Assembly: GCF_030445035.2 (NCBI RefSeq)
Contig: NC_080673.1
Coordinates: 39,800,365 to 39,864,364, forward strand
Length of the DNA: 64,000 bases
From: Dasypus novemcinctus
Taxonomy: Eukaryota > Chordata > Mammalia > Cingulata > Dasypodidae
Direction of reading: 5' to 3'
Made by a program: the position numbers and the translations under genes
In this document: in pieces, positions 22,610 through 32,906 of the stretch
Numbering within the stretch: position 1 is the first letter of the stretch
Layout of the letters: the number at the start of each line of letters is the position of its first letter
Notes under the pieces: model-generated
Seen by the model: only the letters and a program-made list of their open reading frames with translations
Told to the model about the DNA's origin: nothing
Databases searched by the model: none

Positions 22610-23031
22610 TGTTGGGGACAATTGGTGTGGGCATACGCTGAGATCAGCGATGCCAATGGCATGGCCGCCAGAGCGGAGCCCATTTCCTGGTTCTTCTCCC
22701 TCCCTGCTCCTTTGTTCTCTAAACCCTGCCACTCCACCCCAGCAACAGCAGTCACCAATCCCTAAACCCTGCCACTCCACCCCAGCAACAGCAATAGCCA
22801 ATCCCTAAACCCTGCCACTTCCCCCAGCAACAGCAATAGCCAATCCCTAACCACCATCCCTCCCACTACCCCGCCCCTTCCCAAGAGTATAAATGCTTTG
22901 TTCTCGCAATAAAACTTTGCAGCTTGATCCTCACCCTGTCTCGCTGTCATTCCTCGCGTCTCCTGTCTCACCATTCTCCTCCGCGCGACCACGAGCCCCC
23001 ATTCCCTGCCCCGCTGGCCGGGGCTTTAACA
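22610..23031 (+). mobile_element. Solo ERV LTR, 6-bp TSD, three CCAAT units
   Basis: A 422-bp LTR starts TGTTGGGGAC and ends GGGCTTTAACA. The perfect duplication gaaaaa lies at 22604-22609 and 23032-23037. U3 has three tandem 42-43-bp units (about 22721-22847), each ending in a CACCAATCCCT or AGCCAATCCCT box. TATAAAT follows near 22891 and AATAAAA near 22909. It belongs to the same family as the LTR at 13711-14515 but is shorter. It is inserted into the L1 ORF1 relic. No viral internal region is present. Confidence 0.9.
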
Positions 23032-23750
23032 GAAAAACCTCCAGCCAAGAATCTTATATCAAGTATGATTGTCTTTCAAAAATGAGGGTGAATTTAGAAG
23101 ATTCACAGATAAACAGAAATGGAGAGAGTTTATAAGCAAGACACTAGCTTTACAGGAAATACTAAAGGGTGTACTATAGCCTGGAAAGAAAAAAAACAGG
23201 ACAGAGAGGCTTTGGAGGAGAATCTACAAATGAAGATTGAATCAGTAGAAGTAACTGAGTCAAAAGAGTGGGGAAAATAAAATATGAAAAATAAAACCCA
23301 AATATTTAGGAATAAACTTAACCAATGATATAAAGCTCTTGTATTCAGAAAACTACAATTCATTGTTAAAACAAATTTTAAAAGACCTAAAGAATTGGAA
23401 GAACATTCAATGTCATGAATTGGAAGACAAAATATCATTAAGATGTCAATTCTACTAAAATTGGTGTACAGATTCAAGTCAATCCTGGTAAAATTCCACT
23501 AGTATTTTTTAAATAAATGGAAATCATGATTATAAAATTAATTTTAAAAGGTAAGTGGTCCTGAATAGCCAGAAACATCTTAAAAAGGAAAAGCATTGTT
23601 GGAGGACTCTCACTTCCAGACTTCAAATCATGTTACCTAGCTATAGTGGTAAAAACAGCATGGTAATGGCATAAAGACAGACACATAGACCAATGGAACC
23701 AAACTGGTGGTTCAGAAACAGACCCTCACATCTAGGGTCAAGAGATTTTT

Positions 23751-24144
23751 TTTTTCTTTTCCGTTTCCCCCTCCCCCAGTTTTCAGCTCTCTGTGTCCAT
23801 TCACTGTGTGTTCTTCTGTGACTGCTTGTATTCTCGTCAGCAGCACCCAGAATCTGTGTCTCATTTTGTTGCATCATCTTACTGTGTCAGTTCTCCATGA
23901 GTGTGGTGCCATTCCTGGGCAGGCTGCACTTTTTTCACACTGGGCAGCTCTCCTTACGGGTCATACTCCTTGCACTTGGGCTCCCCTATGAAGGGGACAC
24001 CCCTGTGTGGCACAGCACTCCTTGCGTGCATCAGCACTGCATGTGGGCCAGCACATAACATGGGTCAGGAGGCCCTGGGTTTGAAACTTGGACCTCCCAT
24101 GTGGTAGGTGGACACTCTATCTGTTGGGCCAAATCCACTTCCCA
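23751..24144 (-). mobile_element. DAS-type SINE with TSD, inside L1
   Basis: Reverse orientation: T-rich tail, pyrimidine run, 'ctctctgtgtccattcactg', body, and head complement 'tgttgggccaaatccacttc'. Flanked by ggtcaagagattttt (23736-23750) and ggtcaggagattttt (24145-24159), one mismatch. Confidence 0.92.
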
Positions 24145-24814
24145 GGTCAGGAGATTTTTGACAAGCCTGTCAAACCCACCTAGCTTAGACAGAATGGTCC
24201 ATTCAACAAGTGGTGCTGGGAAAACTGAATAGCCATAACCAAAAGAAGGAAAGAGGAACCCTATTACACATTTATACAAAAATTAACTTGAAATGGAACA
24301 AAAACCTAAATATAAAAGCAAGACCCATAAAGCCTCTAGAAAAAAATGTAGGAAAATATCTTCAAGACTTGGTGGTAGGTGGTGGATTCTTAAAAGAAAT
24401 AAGAGGGGGACTGAGATGGGACTACTGATGTTTAATGTATGTAGAAGTTTAATTAACTTTATTGTAAAAAGTGTGGAAATGTATAGAGTTGATGGTAATA
24501 CATTACAGTGAGCAGCAGCTGATTTATAAATGGGAATGTGACTGAAAAGGGTAGCCTAGGGATGTAAATTCCAATTGACAGAATTCTAGAGAATAATCTA
24601 GGGATCGAATGCCACAGTAAAACCAAAGGTGGATGAGAATTGTGGTTGATGGTAGAGATGCAAGAGTGTCCTTTGTGAGCTAGAGCAGATATACACCACT
24701 ATTGCAGGGTCGTGGGAATGTGGAGAAGCATGAGAAAAGTACAACTGGAGTGACCTATGGACTGTAATAATGTAACATTGAGGCATCTATGCCGAAGGTG
24801 TACTGTGTCAATAA

Positions 24815-25497
24815 TGGGGGAGTATGGAAAAAGTATGTGAAATGTACACTATGGACCTGGTAATAATTTGATGATATTATCTCATAATCTGTAACAAACG
24901 TGCCACCATGGTGTGGTGTGTTGATAGATGGGTGTTATATGGGAATTCTGGACAAATGCATACTTGTTTTGTAAGTATACAACTTGTGTCATAAAAATAT
25001 ATTTAAAAAATAATATGATAGGTTGGAGGAAAAATACAACAAATGTAAAATATGGACTATAGTTAGTATTAAGATTTTGATGATATTCTTTCCTAATTTA
25101 TAACAAATGTCTCATAACAATGCAAGGTGTTGGTGGTGGGTTGATGTGTGGGACCCCTGTGTGATGTTATGCATATTTGCTTTGTATGTTCACAACTTTT
25201 ACTATACACTTATTATGTATGTTCAGGTATAAATGATATTAAAAAAATAATAGGGTGGGTTGGGGGAAAATACATAAATGTAAGATACTTTGGTTAGTAG
25301 TAATATTTTGAGAATGCTTTTTAATCATTAATTTAAAATATTTCACAACAATGCAAGGTATTGGTGATAGGGTGAGGTATGAGAGCCCTGTATGATGTTA
25401 TGTATGTCTGTTTTGTAAGTTCACAACTATTACTATACACTTATTGTTTAGTTGTGTTTATGTAGGAGTGATATACTTCAATAAATTTAAAAAATTC
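24815..25497 (+). repeat. Three ~230-bp tandem units in an L1 3'UTR
   Basis: Units at about 24815-25015, 25016-25248 and 25249-25497 repeat the same order of landmarks: 'ttgatgatatt', 'taacaaa(c/t)g', 'a(c)aatgcaaggtgttggtg' or 'catggtgtggtgtgttga', 'tttgtaagt(a/t)tacaact', then an A-rich end. Units 2 and 3 are closest to each other; unit 1 matches the L1 end at 14950-15192. Confidence 0.8.
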
Positions 25498-25709
25498 ATA
25501 GGAAGGGAGGACAATTGGTGGGGAAAGTCTAAAATGACTCATTAAGAGGATGAAAATGGGAAAAAGAAAAAAAAAGTTGAGAAACATTGGTGTTGAGTGA
25601 CTATGTAATTTATCACCCATGCAGGGACCATTCTGAGACTGAAGGCAGCAACTGTTTAAAATATGCTGAGACAACAGGTATAAAACAGAAATATCTCCAT
25701 CAGTTATGT

Positions 25710-25797
25710 GTGGTTTTTTTTCAGGAGGTTCTGGGATCAAACCTGGAACCTCATACATAGGAAGCAAGCTCTCAACCACTTGAGCTACTTCTGCTCT
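25710..25797 (-). mobile_element. Short DAS-type SINE monomer
   Basis: Reverse orientation: T8, 'caggaggttctgggatcaaa' (B box complement) and 'aaccacttgagctacttctg'. Flanks 'cagttatgt' and 'caattatgt' may be the duplication. Confidence 0.75.
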
Positions 25798-25965
25798 CAA
25801 TTATGTTAACTTGGAATTTCTCTTTTGGCTCTTACCATAAGGTACTTTAAGTTATTGTTACTGGTGCTTTTGTAACTTTTCCATCTGGAATATAAACCCA
25901 TTGGGAGCAGACACAATAACTTACTCTTCTTCATTACCCTGCCTCATAGCTCAATATATCTTCTT

Positions 25966-26391
25966 TTTTTTTTTTTTTTTTTTTTTTATAATTATAATAT
26001 TCTTTCATCACTTGTAACTATTTTTTTTTTTTTAAGATTTATTTATTTATTTAATTCCCCCCCTCCCCTGGTTGTCTGTTCTTGGTGTCTATTTGCTGCG
26101 TCTTGTTTCTTTGTCCACTTCTGTTGTCGTCAGCGGCACGGGAAGTGTGGGCGGCGCCATTCCTGGGCAGGCTGCTCTTTCTTTTCACGCTGGGCGGCTT
26201 TCCTCACGGGCGCACTCCTTGCGCGTGGGGCTCCCCCACGCGGGGGACACCCTTGCGTGGCACGGCACTCCTTGCGCGCATCAGCACTGCGCATGGCCAG
26301 CTCCACACGGGTCAAGGAGGCCCGGGGTTTGAACCGCGGACCTCCCATGTGGTAGACGGACGCCCTAACCACTGGGCCAAAGTCCGTTTCC
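25966..26391 (-). mobile_element. Young DAS-III SINE with 16-bp TSD and apparent 3' transduction
   Basis: Reverse orientation. A perfect 16-bp duplication ctcaatatatcttctt flanks it (25950-25965 and 26392-26407). Between the SINE's own T-tract (poly(A) on the minus strand, about 26021-26033) and the outer T-tract next to the duplication lies 33 bp of unrelated sequence (25988-26020). In the element's own direction the order is SINE, poly(A), extra DNA, poly(A). Confidence 0.9.
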
Positions 26392-26644
26392 CTCAATATA
26401 TCTTCTTAAGCATGCTATGGTCTCACTATATTGAACTGCTTCTCCTTTCCTGGACAACTCATGCTCTCTTGCCTTTAAGCTTTAACACAGGCTACCTTCC
26501 CGCAACCATCTTTTGGGCCCCATTGTACCTTTGCTCTGGCTGTTCTTACTTGTCCTTTGGGGCTTGGTTCCAGCATCACCTGCCCTGTGAAGCCCTCTCT
26601 GACCCTCAAGGCTGGGGTACATCCCTGTGCATGCTGTAGAGCTG

Positions 26645-26895
26645 CACTGTCCGATTGAAATGTGACTAGTCCAAATTGAGATGTGCTGTCACTGTAAGAT
26701 AACCACTGGATTTCAGAGACTTAGTATGAAAAATAGAATGTAAAATACCTCATTAATACATTTTAATGCTCATTACATGTTGATAAGACAATATTTTGGC
26801 TCTATTAGATTACATCAAATACATTGTTAAATTACTATCACCTGTGTCTTTTTACTTTTTTAATGAAGCTACTAGAAATTGTTAAATTAAGTAGA
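26645..26895 (-). mobile_element. hAT-Charlie MER-type fragment
   Basis: Starts 'gcactgtccgattgaaatgt' and has 'ggatttcagagacttagtat'. It resembles the element at 63148-63462 in reversed order. Exact family not certain (MER33/MER3-like). Confidence 0.5.
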
Positions 26896-26919
26896 AGGTG
26901 GCTGATTACAGAGTCATAG

Positions 26920-27694
26920 GATTCACTTCTTTCCCAGAAAAATAGCTAAAGGACAGGCAGAAATGGGGGGGGGGGGGGAGGAATGTTCTAGAGTTCAAGA
27001 CACCAGGGGAAGGCTGGACACCACCCAGAAGAGAGAGGGTGGAAGGAAAAGAAGCTCGATGGCAAAACTGTGAGTTTAAAAGATGCAGCTGCACCTGCAG
27101 CTGCTGGCACCCATCCCTATTCACAGAGTGGATAGCTTTGATTTCTCTGACTCTGGCTGGTGGCTTTGGAGAGGAAGCTGCAGGTTTCCACCTCCCCAGG
27201 AAAGGGGAGAGAGAGGTATGCAGTCTAAGGCTGATTGAGCTCTTAGTCAACAAATTTAGTCTGCTGTGTCCCAGGACCCCTTGAACCCTTGGAGGCTGGG
27301 TAGGGCCAAGCCATTTTTTGCCCTGGTAGCTAGCATGAGACTAAAGTGATCCAACTCTTACAAACACTCTCCCTTCTGACAAGGACTGGTTGTTGAGGAC
27401 ACAGAGGGGAGTGGAATTATTGCCTACCCAGGAAAAGGGAGGGGGCTTCCAGTAAAGATTGCAAAATAGCCTCAGAGATGGCCTTGAGACAGGATTCTCT
27501 ATCACATTGTTACAATTGGTGTTGCAGTGAATACACTCCAACCAGGCTTTGAACAGAGAGGGCTGCCAAAGAGCACCATCTGCTGCTGGATCAAGGAAGT
27601 GCATGTGTGGAAATTAAAAGTAAGAGAGGCTTTTTTTGGCCTTTATCCTCTGTCTCCCAAAGGCCCTTAGAAGTGAGACTGAAATTCATTACGG
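26920..27694 (+). mobile_element. Probable older LINE-1 5'UTR fragment
   Basis: Contains 'cagaaaaatagctaaaggac', 'cccaggaaaagggagggggc' and a long G run at 26967-26980, features of old L1M 5'UTRs. There is no coding content. Low certainty. Confidence 0.4.
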
Positions 27695-27811
27695 GGGGGA
27701 GGCTGGGCAAGATGGCGACTGAGTGAGTGCACCTTATAATCTCTCCTGCAAAGAAGCAGCTGAGTAGGGTTGGAGTCCTGCTGGACTGGGCTATTTTGGG
27801 TTTTTGAGGGC

Positions 27812-28626
27812 AGGAGGTGTCTGTACGTCAATTTGGTGGGACAGTGACAGAGGAGATTCTTATAAGAGGTAGAATTTTGGGTCTCTTTCACGGAGGTCGG
27901 GGTCATGCGCGGAACCCTTCCCCCTGGGGCTGGCTGCCCGGCGGTGGCGATTCCTGGAGGCTCTGCTGTGCTGGAGTGTTCCCAAGCTCTGAGCGGGCTG
28001 TTTCAGGGTCCTGCAGGGTGGGAGGTGTCTGGAAGTCGATATGGTGAGACAGTGACGGAGGAGAATCTTGCGAGAGGTGGAATTTTGGGTTTCTGACTCC
28101 GAGGTCAGAGGTTCTGGCTGGAGCCCCTCCCCCTAGGGATGACTGCCAGGCCGCGGCATTCCCTGGGATCTTTGTCCTGTGGGGGGTCCCCAAACCCTGA
28201 GCGGGTTGTTTTGGGGGCTTGCAGGGCAGGAGGAGTCTGGATGTTGATTTGGTGAGACAGTGACAGAAGAGATTCTTGCAAGAGGTGGAACTTTCGGTTT
28301 CTGACATGGAGATCAGAAGTCCTAGGAGGAACCCTTCCACCTAGGGCTGGCACCCTGTCCGCGGTGGTCCCTGAACTATTTGTAGTGCAGCGGGGCCCCA
28401 ACAGACTGTTTCAGGGGCTTACAGGGCAGGAGGTGTCTGGATGTCGAGTTGGTGAGACAGTGACAGAAGAGATTCTTGTGAGAGGTGGAATTTTGGGTTA
28501 CTGACATGGAAGTCAGAGTCTGCAGGTGGGACCCACCCCATAGGGCTGGCGCCCAGCTGCAGGGATCCCTGAAGGCTGTGTTGCATTACGGTGCTCCCAG
28601 GCCCCTGTTAACCAGATGAGTGGTTC
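27812..28626 (+). repeat. Four ~205-bp tandem monomers in an L1 5'UTR
   Basis: Each monomer opens with a form of 'gggcaggaggtgtctggatg' and continues 'ttggtgagacagtgacagag', 'gagattcttg', 'agaggtggaattttgggt', a GC-rich stretch with 'ctagggctgg', then 'cctgagcgggctgtttcagg'. Monomer starts are near 27812, 28014, 28223 and 28427. They differ by point changes and small indels. Confidence 0.88.
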
Positions 28627-29643
28627 CCAGGTCTGTGTCCCCTAAACCCTGGTGGCCCACGCTCCAGAGACTCACACACCTTGAGTCTGCAATATCACAG
28701 GCTTCCCATCCCTGAATCCACCACGTCCTGAGGTCCATCTGAGGTCCTTGATTATCCTAGCCCTTGGCTTTTGTGGGTTTTTTTCCCCCTTTTACTTTTT
28801 CTTTTGTCTTGGTTGCTAATATTGCATTATCTCCTGGTCTTTTCTCCTATTTTATCCCCCAAGGTCCTTTTTCATTTATTTAGGTTTTTTCTCCTTTTCT
28901 TTCTCTTGCTTGTTTCCCTCCCTTTTCTTTGCCCACCCCCTTTTTTTCTTCTTTTTTTTCTTTTCTCTCTTTTTCTTCTTATTTTATTTTATTTTATTTA
29001 TATAATAGGTGCTGCAGGGAGCGCTTCACATTTGCTGTGTTTCTTCATCCTCCATTTCCTCTTTTCTGTGTGAATTGATTTTGGCTACCTACACTATCCC
29101 CTTTCCCCCACATCTTACTATTCTCCATCATCCACTGTCTCTCTTACATTCCACCTCTCTTTCTTTGGCCCCCAAATTGTCTGACTTTTAATTTCTAATA
29201 CCTTTGTTCTGTTTTCTGTTTTTTATCCACTCTTGATATTATTGTCTTTCTTTTCTCTTTCCCTCTCTCATGAAAAGACTGGCTTTTTAATTCATACTAT
29301 ATTCCTCCCCATATTCAGTTGACTGTATCATTATAGGTACTCTACTTACTGCTATAACTCTACACAACTTACATGAGTCTAATATCCATTCTCCCAGATC
29401 TCACATTGTGGCTCTGTTAACATTTATTACCAATACTACTTTACACATTTTCTTTTCTTACTCATTTTGCTTTCCCTGGCCCTAATATTTTCCATCAAAG
29501 TGAACTTAGCCAGCAACAAGAAAAAAGAGTAAGAAGAACAAAGTGGCAAAGAGAAGACATAACACTTATGCAAGAACAACAACTAATTAATCCCCAAGAT
29601 TAGACAAAGAAGCTAAGGAACTGATTAAACCCGTCAAGATAAA

Positions 29644-30042
29644 ATGATGACCAGAGAGCAACAAAAAACTACAAACCAAACCAATAATCAGGAAAACATG
29701 ACTGAATCCAATGAACAAACTAAAAACCAGGAAGGGGAGCAGAACATTGGACAAGTAATTAAAGATCTCAAAACATATATTAGAGACCAACTTAATGAAG
29801 TAAAGGAAGAGATTAACAATATGAAGAAAACACTTGGAGAGAAAATTGCAGACATACGCAAAAAGATAACAGATATGATGGGGATGAACTCCACAGTTCA
29901 AGAAATCAAAAATACACTCTCAGCAAATAGCAGCAGATTAGAAGAGGCAGAGGAGAGAATTAGTGATGTGGAAGACAGTACATCTGAAATCAAACAGATA
30001 GTAGAAATGATTGATAAAAAGATAGAAAAATTGAAGAACTAG
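29644..30042 (+). pseudogene. L1 ORF1 N-terminal half (coiled coil)
   Basis: The 132-residue open frame is Asn/Gln/Glu-rich at the start. It then forms a heptad-like coiled coil (IGQVIKDLKTYIRDQLNEVK, SANSSRLEEAEERISDVEDS), the trimerisation region of LINE-1 ORF1p, which binds L1 RNA. The RRM and C-terminal domain that should follow are absent: a stop follows KIEKLKN, and sequence from ORF2 appears within about 60 bp. The truncated frame is otherwise clean, which suggests a fairly young copy. Confidence 0.85.
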
Positions 30043-30097
30043 CTGCACATTTGGAGGAATTAGTAAAAAAAACAACAAAGTAACCCCACAGGAAGAA

Positions 30098-32906
30098 GAA
30101 AGAAAGAAATAACAAAGATAAGAGCAGAACTAAATGAAATAGAAAATAAGAAAGCACTTGAAAAGATAAACAAGACCAAGAGCTGGTTCTTTGAGAAGAT
30201 CAATAAAATTGACAAACCCTTAGCTAGACTAACAAAGAAAAAAAGAGAGAAGATGCAAATACACAAAATAAGAAATGAGAAAGGAGATATCACCACTGAC
30301 CCCACAGAAGTAAAGACTATCATAAGAGGATACTTTGAAAAACTATATTCCAACAACAATGACAATTCAGAGGAAATGGACAAATTCCTAGAAACACATA
30401 AGCAGCCTATATTAAGGAAATAAGAAATTGATGATCTCAACAAACCAATCACAAGTAAAGAGATAGAATCAGTCATTAAACACCTCTCAAATAAGAAGAG
30501 CCCAGAGCCAGATGGCTTCACAGGTGAATTCTACAAAACATTCCGGAAAGAACTAACACCAATCCTGCTGAAACTATTCCAAAAAATCAAAACAGAAGGA
30601 ACATTACCTAACTCATTCTATGATGCCAACATTACCCTAGTACCAAAGCCAAACAAAAACACCACAAGAAAGAAAAATTACAGACCAATTTCTCTAATGA
30701 ACCTAGATGCAAAAATCCTCAACAAAATACTTGCTAACCGTATTCAACAACACATTAAATGAATTATACACCATGACCAAGTGGGATTCATTCTGGGTAT
30801 GCAAGGATGGTTCAACATAAGAAAATCAATCAATGTAATACACCATATAAACAGATTGAAGGAAAAAAATCACATGATTATATGTATAGATGCAGAAAAA
30901 GCATTTGACAAATACAGCACCCTTTCTTGATAAAAACACTGCAAAAGATTGGAATACAAGGAAATTTTTTGAACATGATAAAGAGTATATATGAAGAACC
31001 CACAGCCAACATCGTTTACAATGGTGAAATCCTAAAATCCTTCCCTCTAAGATCAGGAACAAGACAAGGATGCCCACTCTCACCTCTTCTATTTAACATG
31101 GTCTTAGAAGTACTTGCTTGAGCCCTGAGGCAAGAACCAGATATAAAAGGCATTCAGATTGGAAAAGAAGAAGTCAAAATTTCATTATTTGCAGATGACA
31201 TGATCTTATACATAGAAAACCCTGAGAGGTCTACAGCAAAGCTTCTAGAACTCATAAATGAGTTTAGTAAAGTCGCAGGTTATAAGATCAATGTGCAAAA
31301 ATCAGTACCATTTCTGTACACCAATAATGAGCAAGCTCAGGAGGAAATGAAGAAGCAAATACCATTTACAATAGTAAATAAAAAAATCAAATACCTAGGA
31401 ATAAATTTAACTAAAGATGTAAAAAACTTATATACAGAGAACTACACAAGACTGTTGAAGGAAATCAAAGAAGACCTAAATAAATGGAAGAATATTCCCT
31501 GTCCATGGATAGGAAGACTAAATATTATTAAGATGTCTATCCTACCAAAACTGATCTACACATTCAATGCAATCCCAATAAAAATCAACACAGCATTCTT
31601 TAAGGAACTAGAAAAACTAGCTATGAAATTTATTTGGAAGGGAAAGAGGCCCTGAATAGCCAAAGACATATTGAAAAAGAAAAACAAAATTGGAGGAATC
31701 ACACTACCTGACTTCAAAACATACTACAAAGCTACCGTGGTGAAAACAGCATGGTATTGGCACAAGGAGAGACACACAGGCCAATGGAACTGAATTGAGA
31801 GTTCTGATATAGATCCTCATATATATAGTCATATAGTATTTGATAAAGCCACCAAACCCTCTCAATTGGGAGAGAATGGCCTATTCAACAAATGGTGCCT
31901 GGAGAACTGGATATCGTATGTAAAAGAATGAAAGAGGATTACCATCTCACACCTTATATAAAAATTAACTCAAGATGGATCAAAGACCTATATATATGAG
32001 CCAAGACCATAAAGACTTTGGAAAGCAGTGTAGGGAAGCATATACAAAACCTTGTAATAGGAAATGGCTTCATGAACTTCACACCAAAAGCATGAGCAGC
32101 AAAAGAACAAATAGATAAATGGGACTTCCTCAAAATTAAAGCCTTCTGCATCTCAAAGGAGATTGTCAAGAAAGTGAAAAGAGCCTACACAATGGGAGAA
32201 AATATTTAGTAACCATACATAGGATAGGAGACTTATAACCTGCATATATAAATAACGCCTATATCTTGAAAATAAAGTGATAAACAACCCATTTAAAAAA
32301 TTGGAAAAAGATTTAAACAGACACTTCTCCAAAGAAGCAACACAAATGGCTAAAAAGCACATGAAAAAATGCTCCAAATCTCTAGCTATCAGGGAAATGC
32401 AAATCAAAACTACAATGAGATACCATCTTACTCCCATAAGATTGGCAGCTATGAAAAAAACAGAAGGCTACAAATGCTGGAGAGGATGTAGAAGAATGGG
32501 AACCCTCATCCACTGCTGGTGGGAATGCAGAAGGATCCAAACATTCTGGAGGACAGTTTGGCAGTTTCTCAAAAAACTAGCCATAGATTTGCCATATGAC
32601 CCAGCAATTCCACTGCTGGGTATATACCCAAAAGAACTGAAAACAAGGACATAAACCGATATATGTACACCAATGTTCATAGCAGCGTTGTTCACTATTG
32701 CCAAAAGTTGGAATCAACCCAAATGCTCATCAACAGATGAATGGATAAATAAAATGTGGTATATACATACAATGGAATACTACTCGGTGTTAAGAGCAAA
32801 TACACTACAAACACACATGATAACATGGATGAATCTTGAGAACCTTATGTTGAGTGAAGCAACCCAGGCATTGAAGGACAAATACTACATGACCTCAATG
32901 ATATGA
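30098..32906 (+). pseudogene. L1 ORF2 relic (reverse transcriptase to C-terminus, no endonuclease)
   Basis: Translated in segments this gives the L1 ORF2p region from '[20 protein letters not shown]' through RT blocks ([20 protein letters not shown], the [14 protein letters not shown] motif at about 31050-31100, and FADD at 31188-31199) to the C-terminal '[16 protein letters not shown]' cysteine region and 'FIAALFTIAKSWNQPKCSS'. The protein would be the L1 endonuclease/reverse transcriptase. Stops at about 30421 and 30760 and a shift near 30920 make it non-functional. The N-terminal AP-type endonuclease is missing altogether. Confidence 0.9.

Larger units (their letters stand above)
20439..25497 (+). 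mobile_element. LINE-1 (L1/HAL1-like) with repeated 5' and 3' UTR units
   Basis: The element starts near 'ggagaaccagcaagacggca'. The 5'UTR holds two ~398-bp tandem units (20682-21079 and 21080-about 21500). An ORF1 relic follows, with 'RKILRYILIRMSDAKDKE' and 'KGYPIRLSADFSSETMEARR' (22276-22604), continuing after an inserted LTR to about 23140. It then passes without RT domain to the 3' end of ORF2 ('aatatttaggaataaactta', 'gaatagccagaaacatctta'). A SINE interrupts it at 23751-24144. The 3'UTR contains three ~230-bp repeated units. All frames are broken. Confidence 0.8.

Noticed and set aside
28771-29073. Phe/Leu-rich 100-residue frame resembling a membrane protein
   Set aside because: It is a polypyrimidine tract inside the L1 5' region. 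Hydrophobicity comes from T-rich codons.
31200-31655. 151-residue frame as an active L1 reverse transcriptase
   Set aside because: It is one segment of a broken ORF2, with stops before it and no endonuclease domain.
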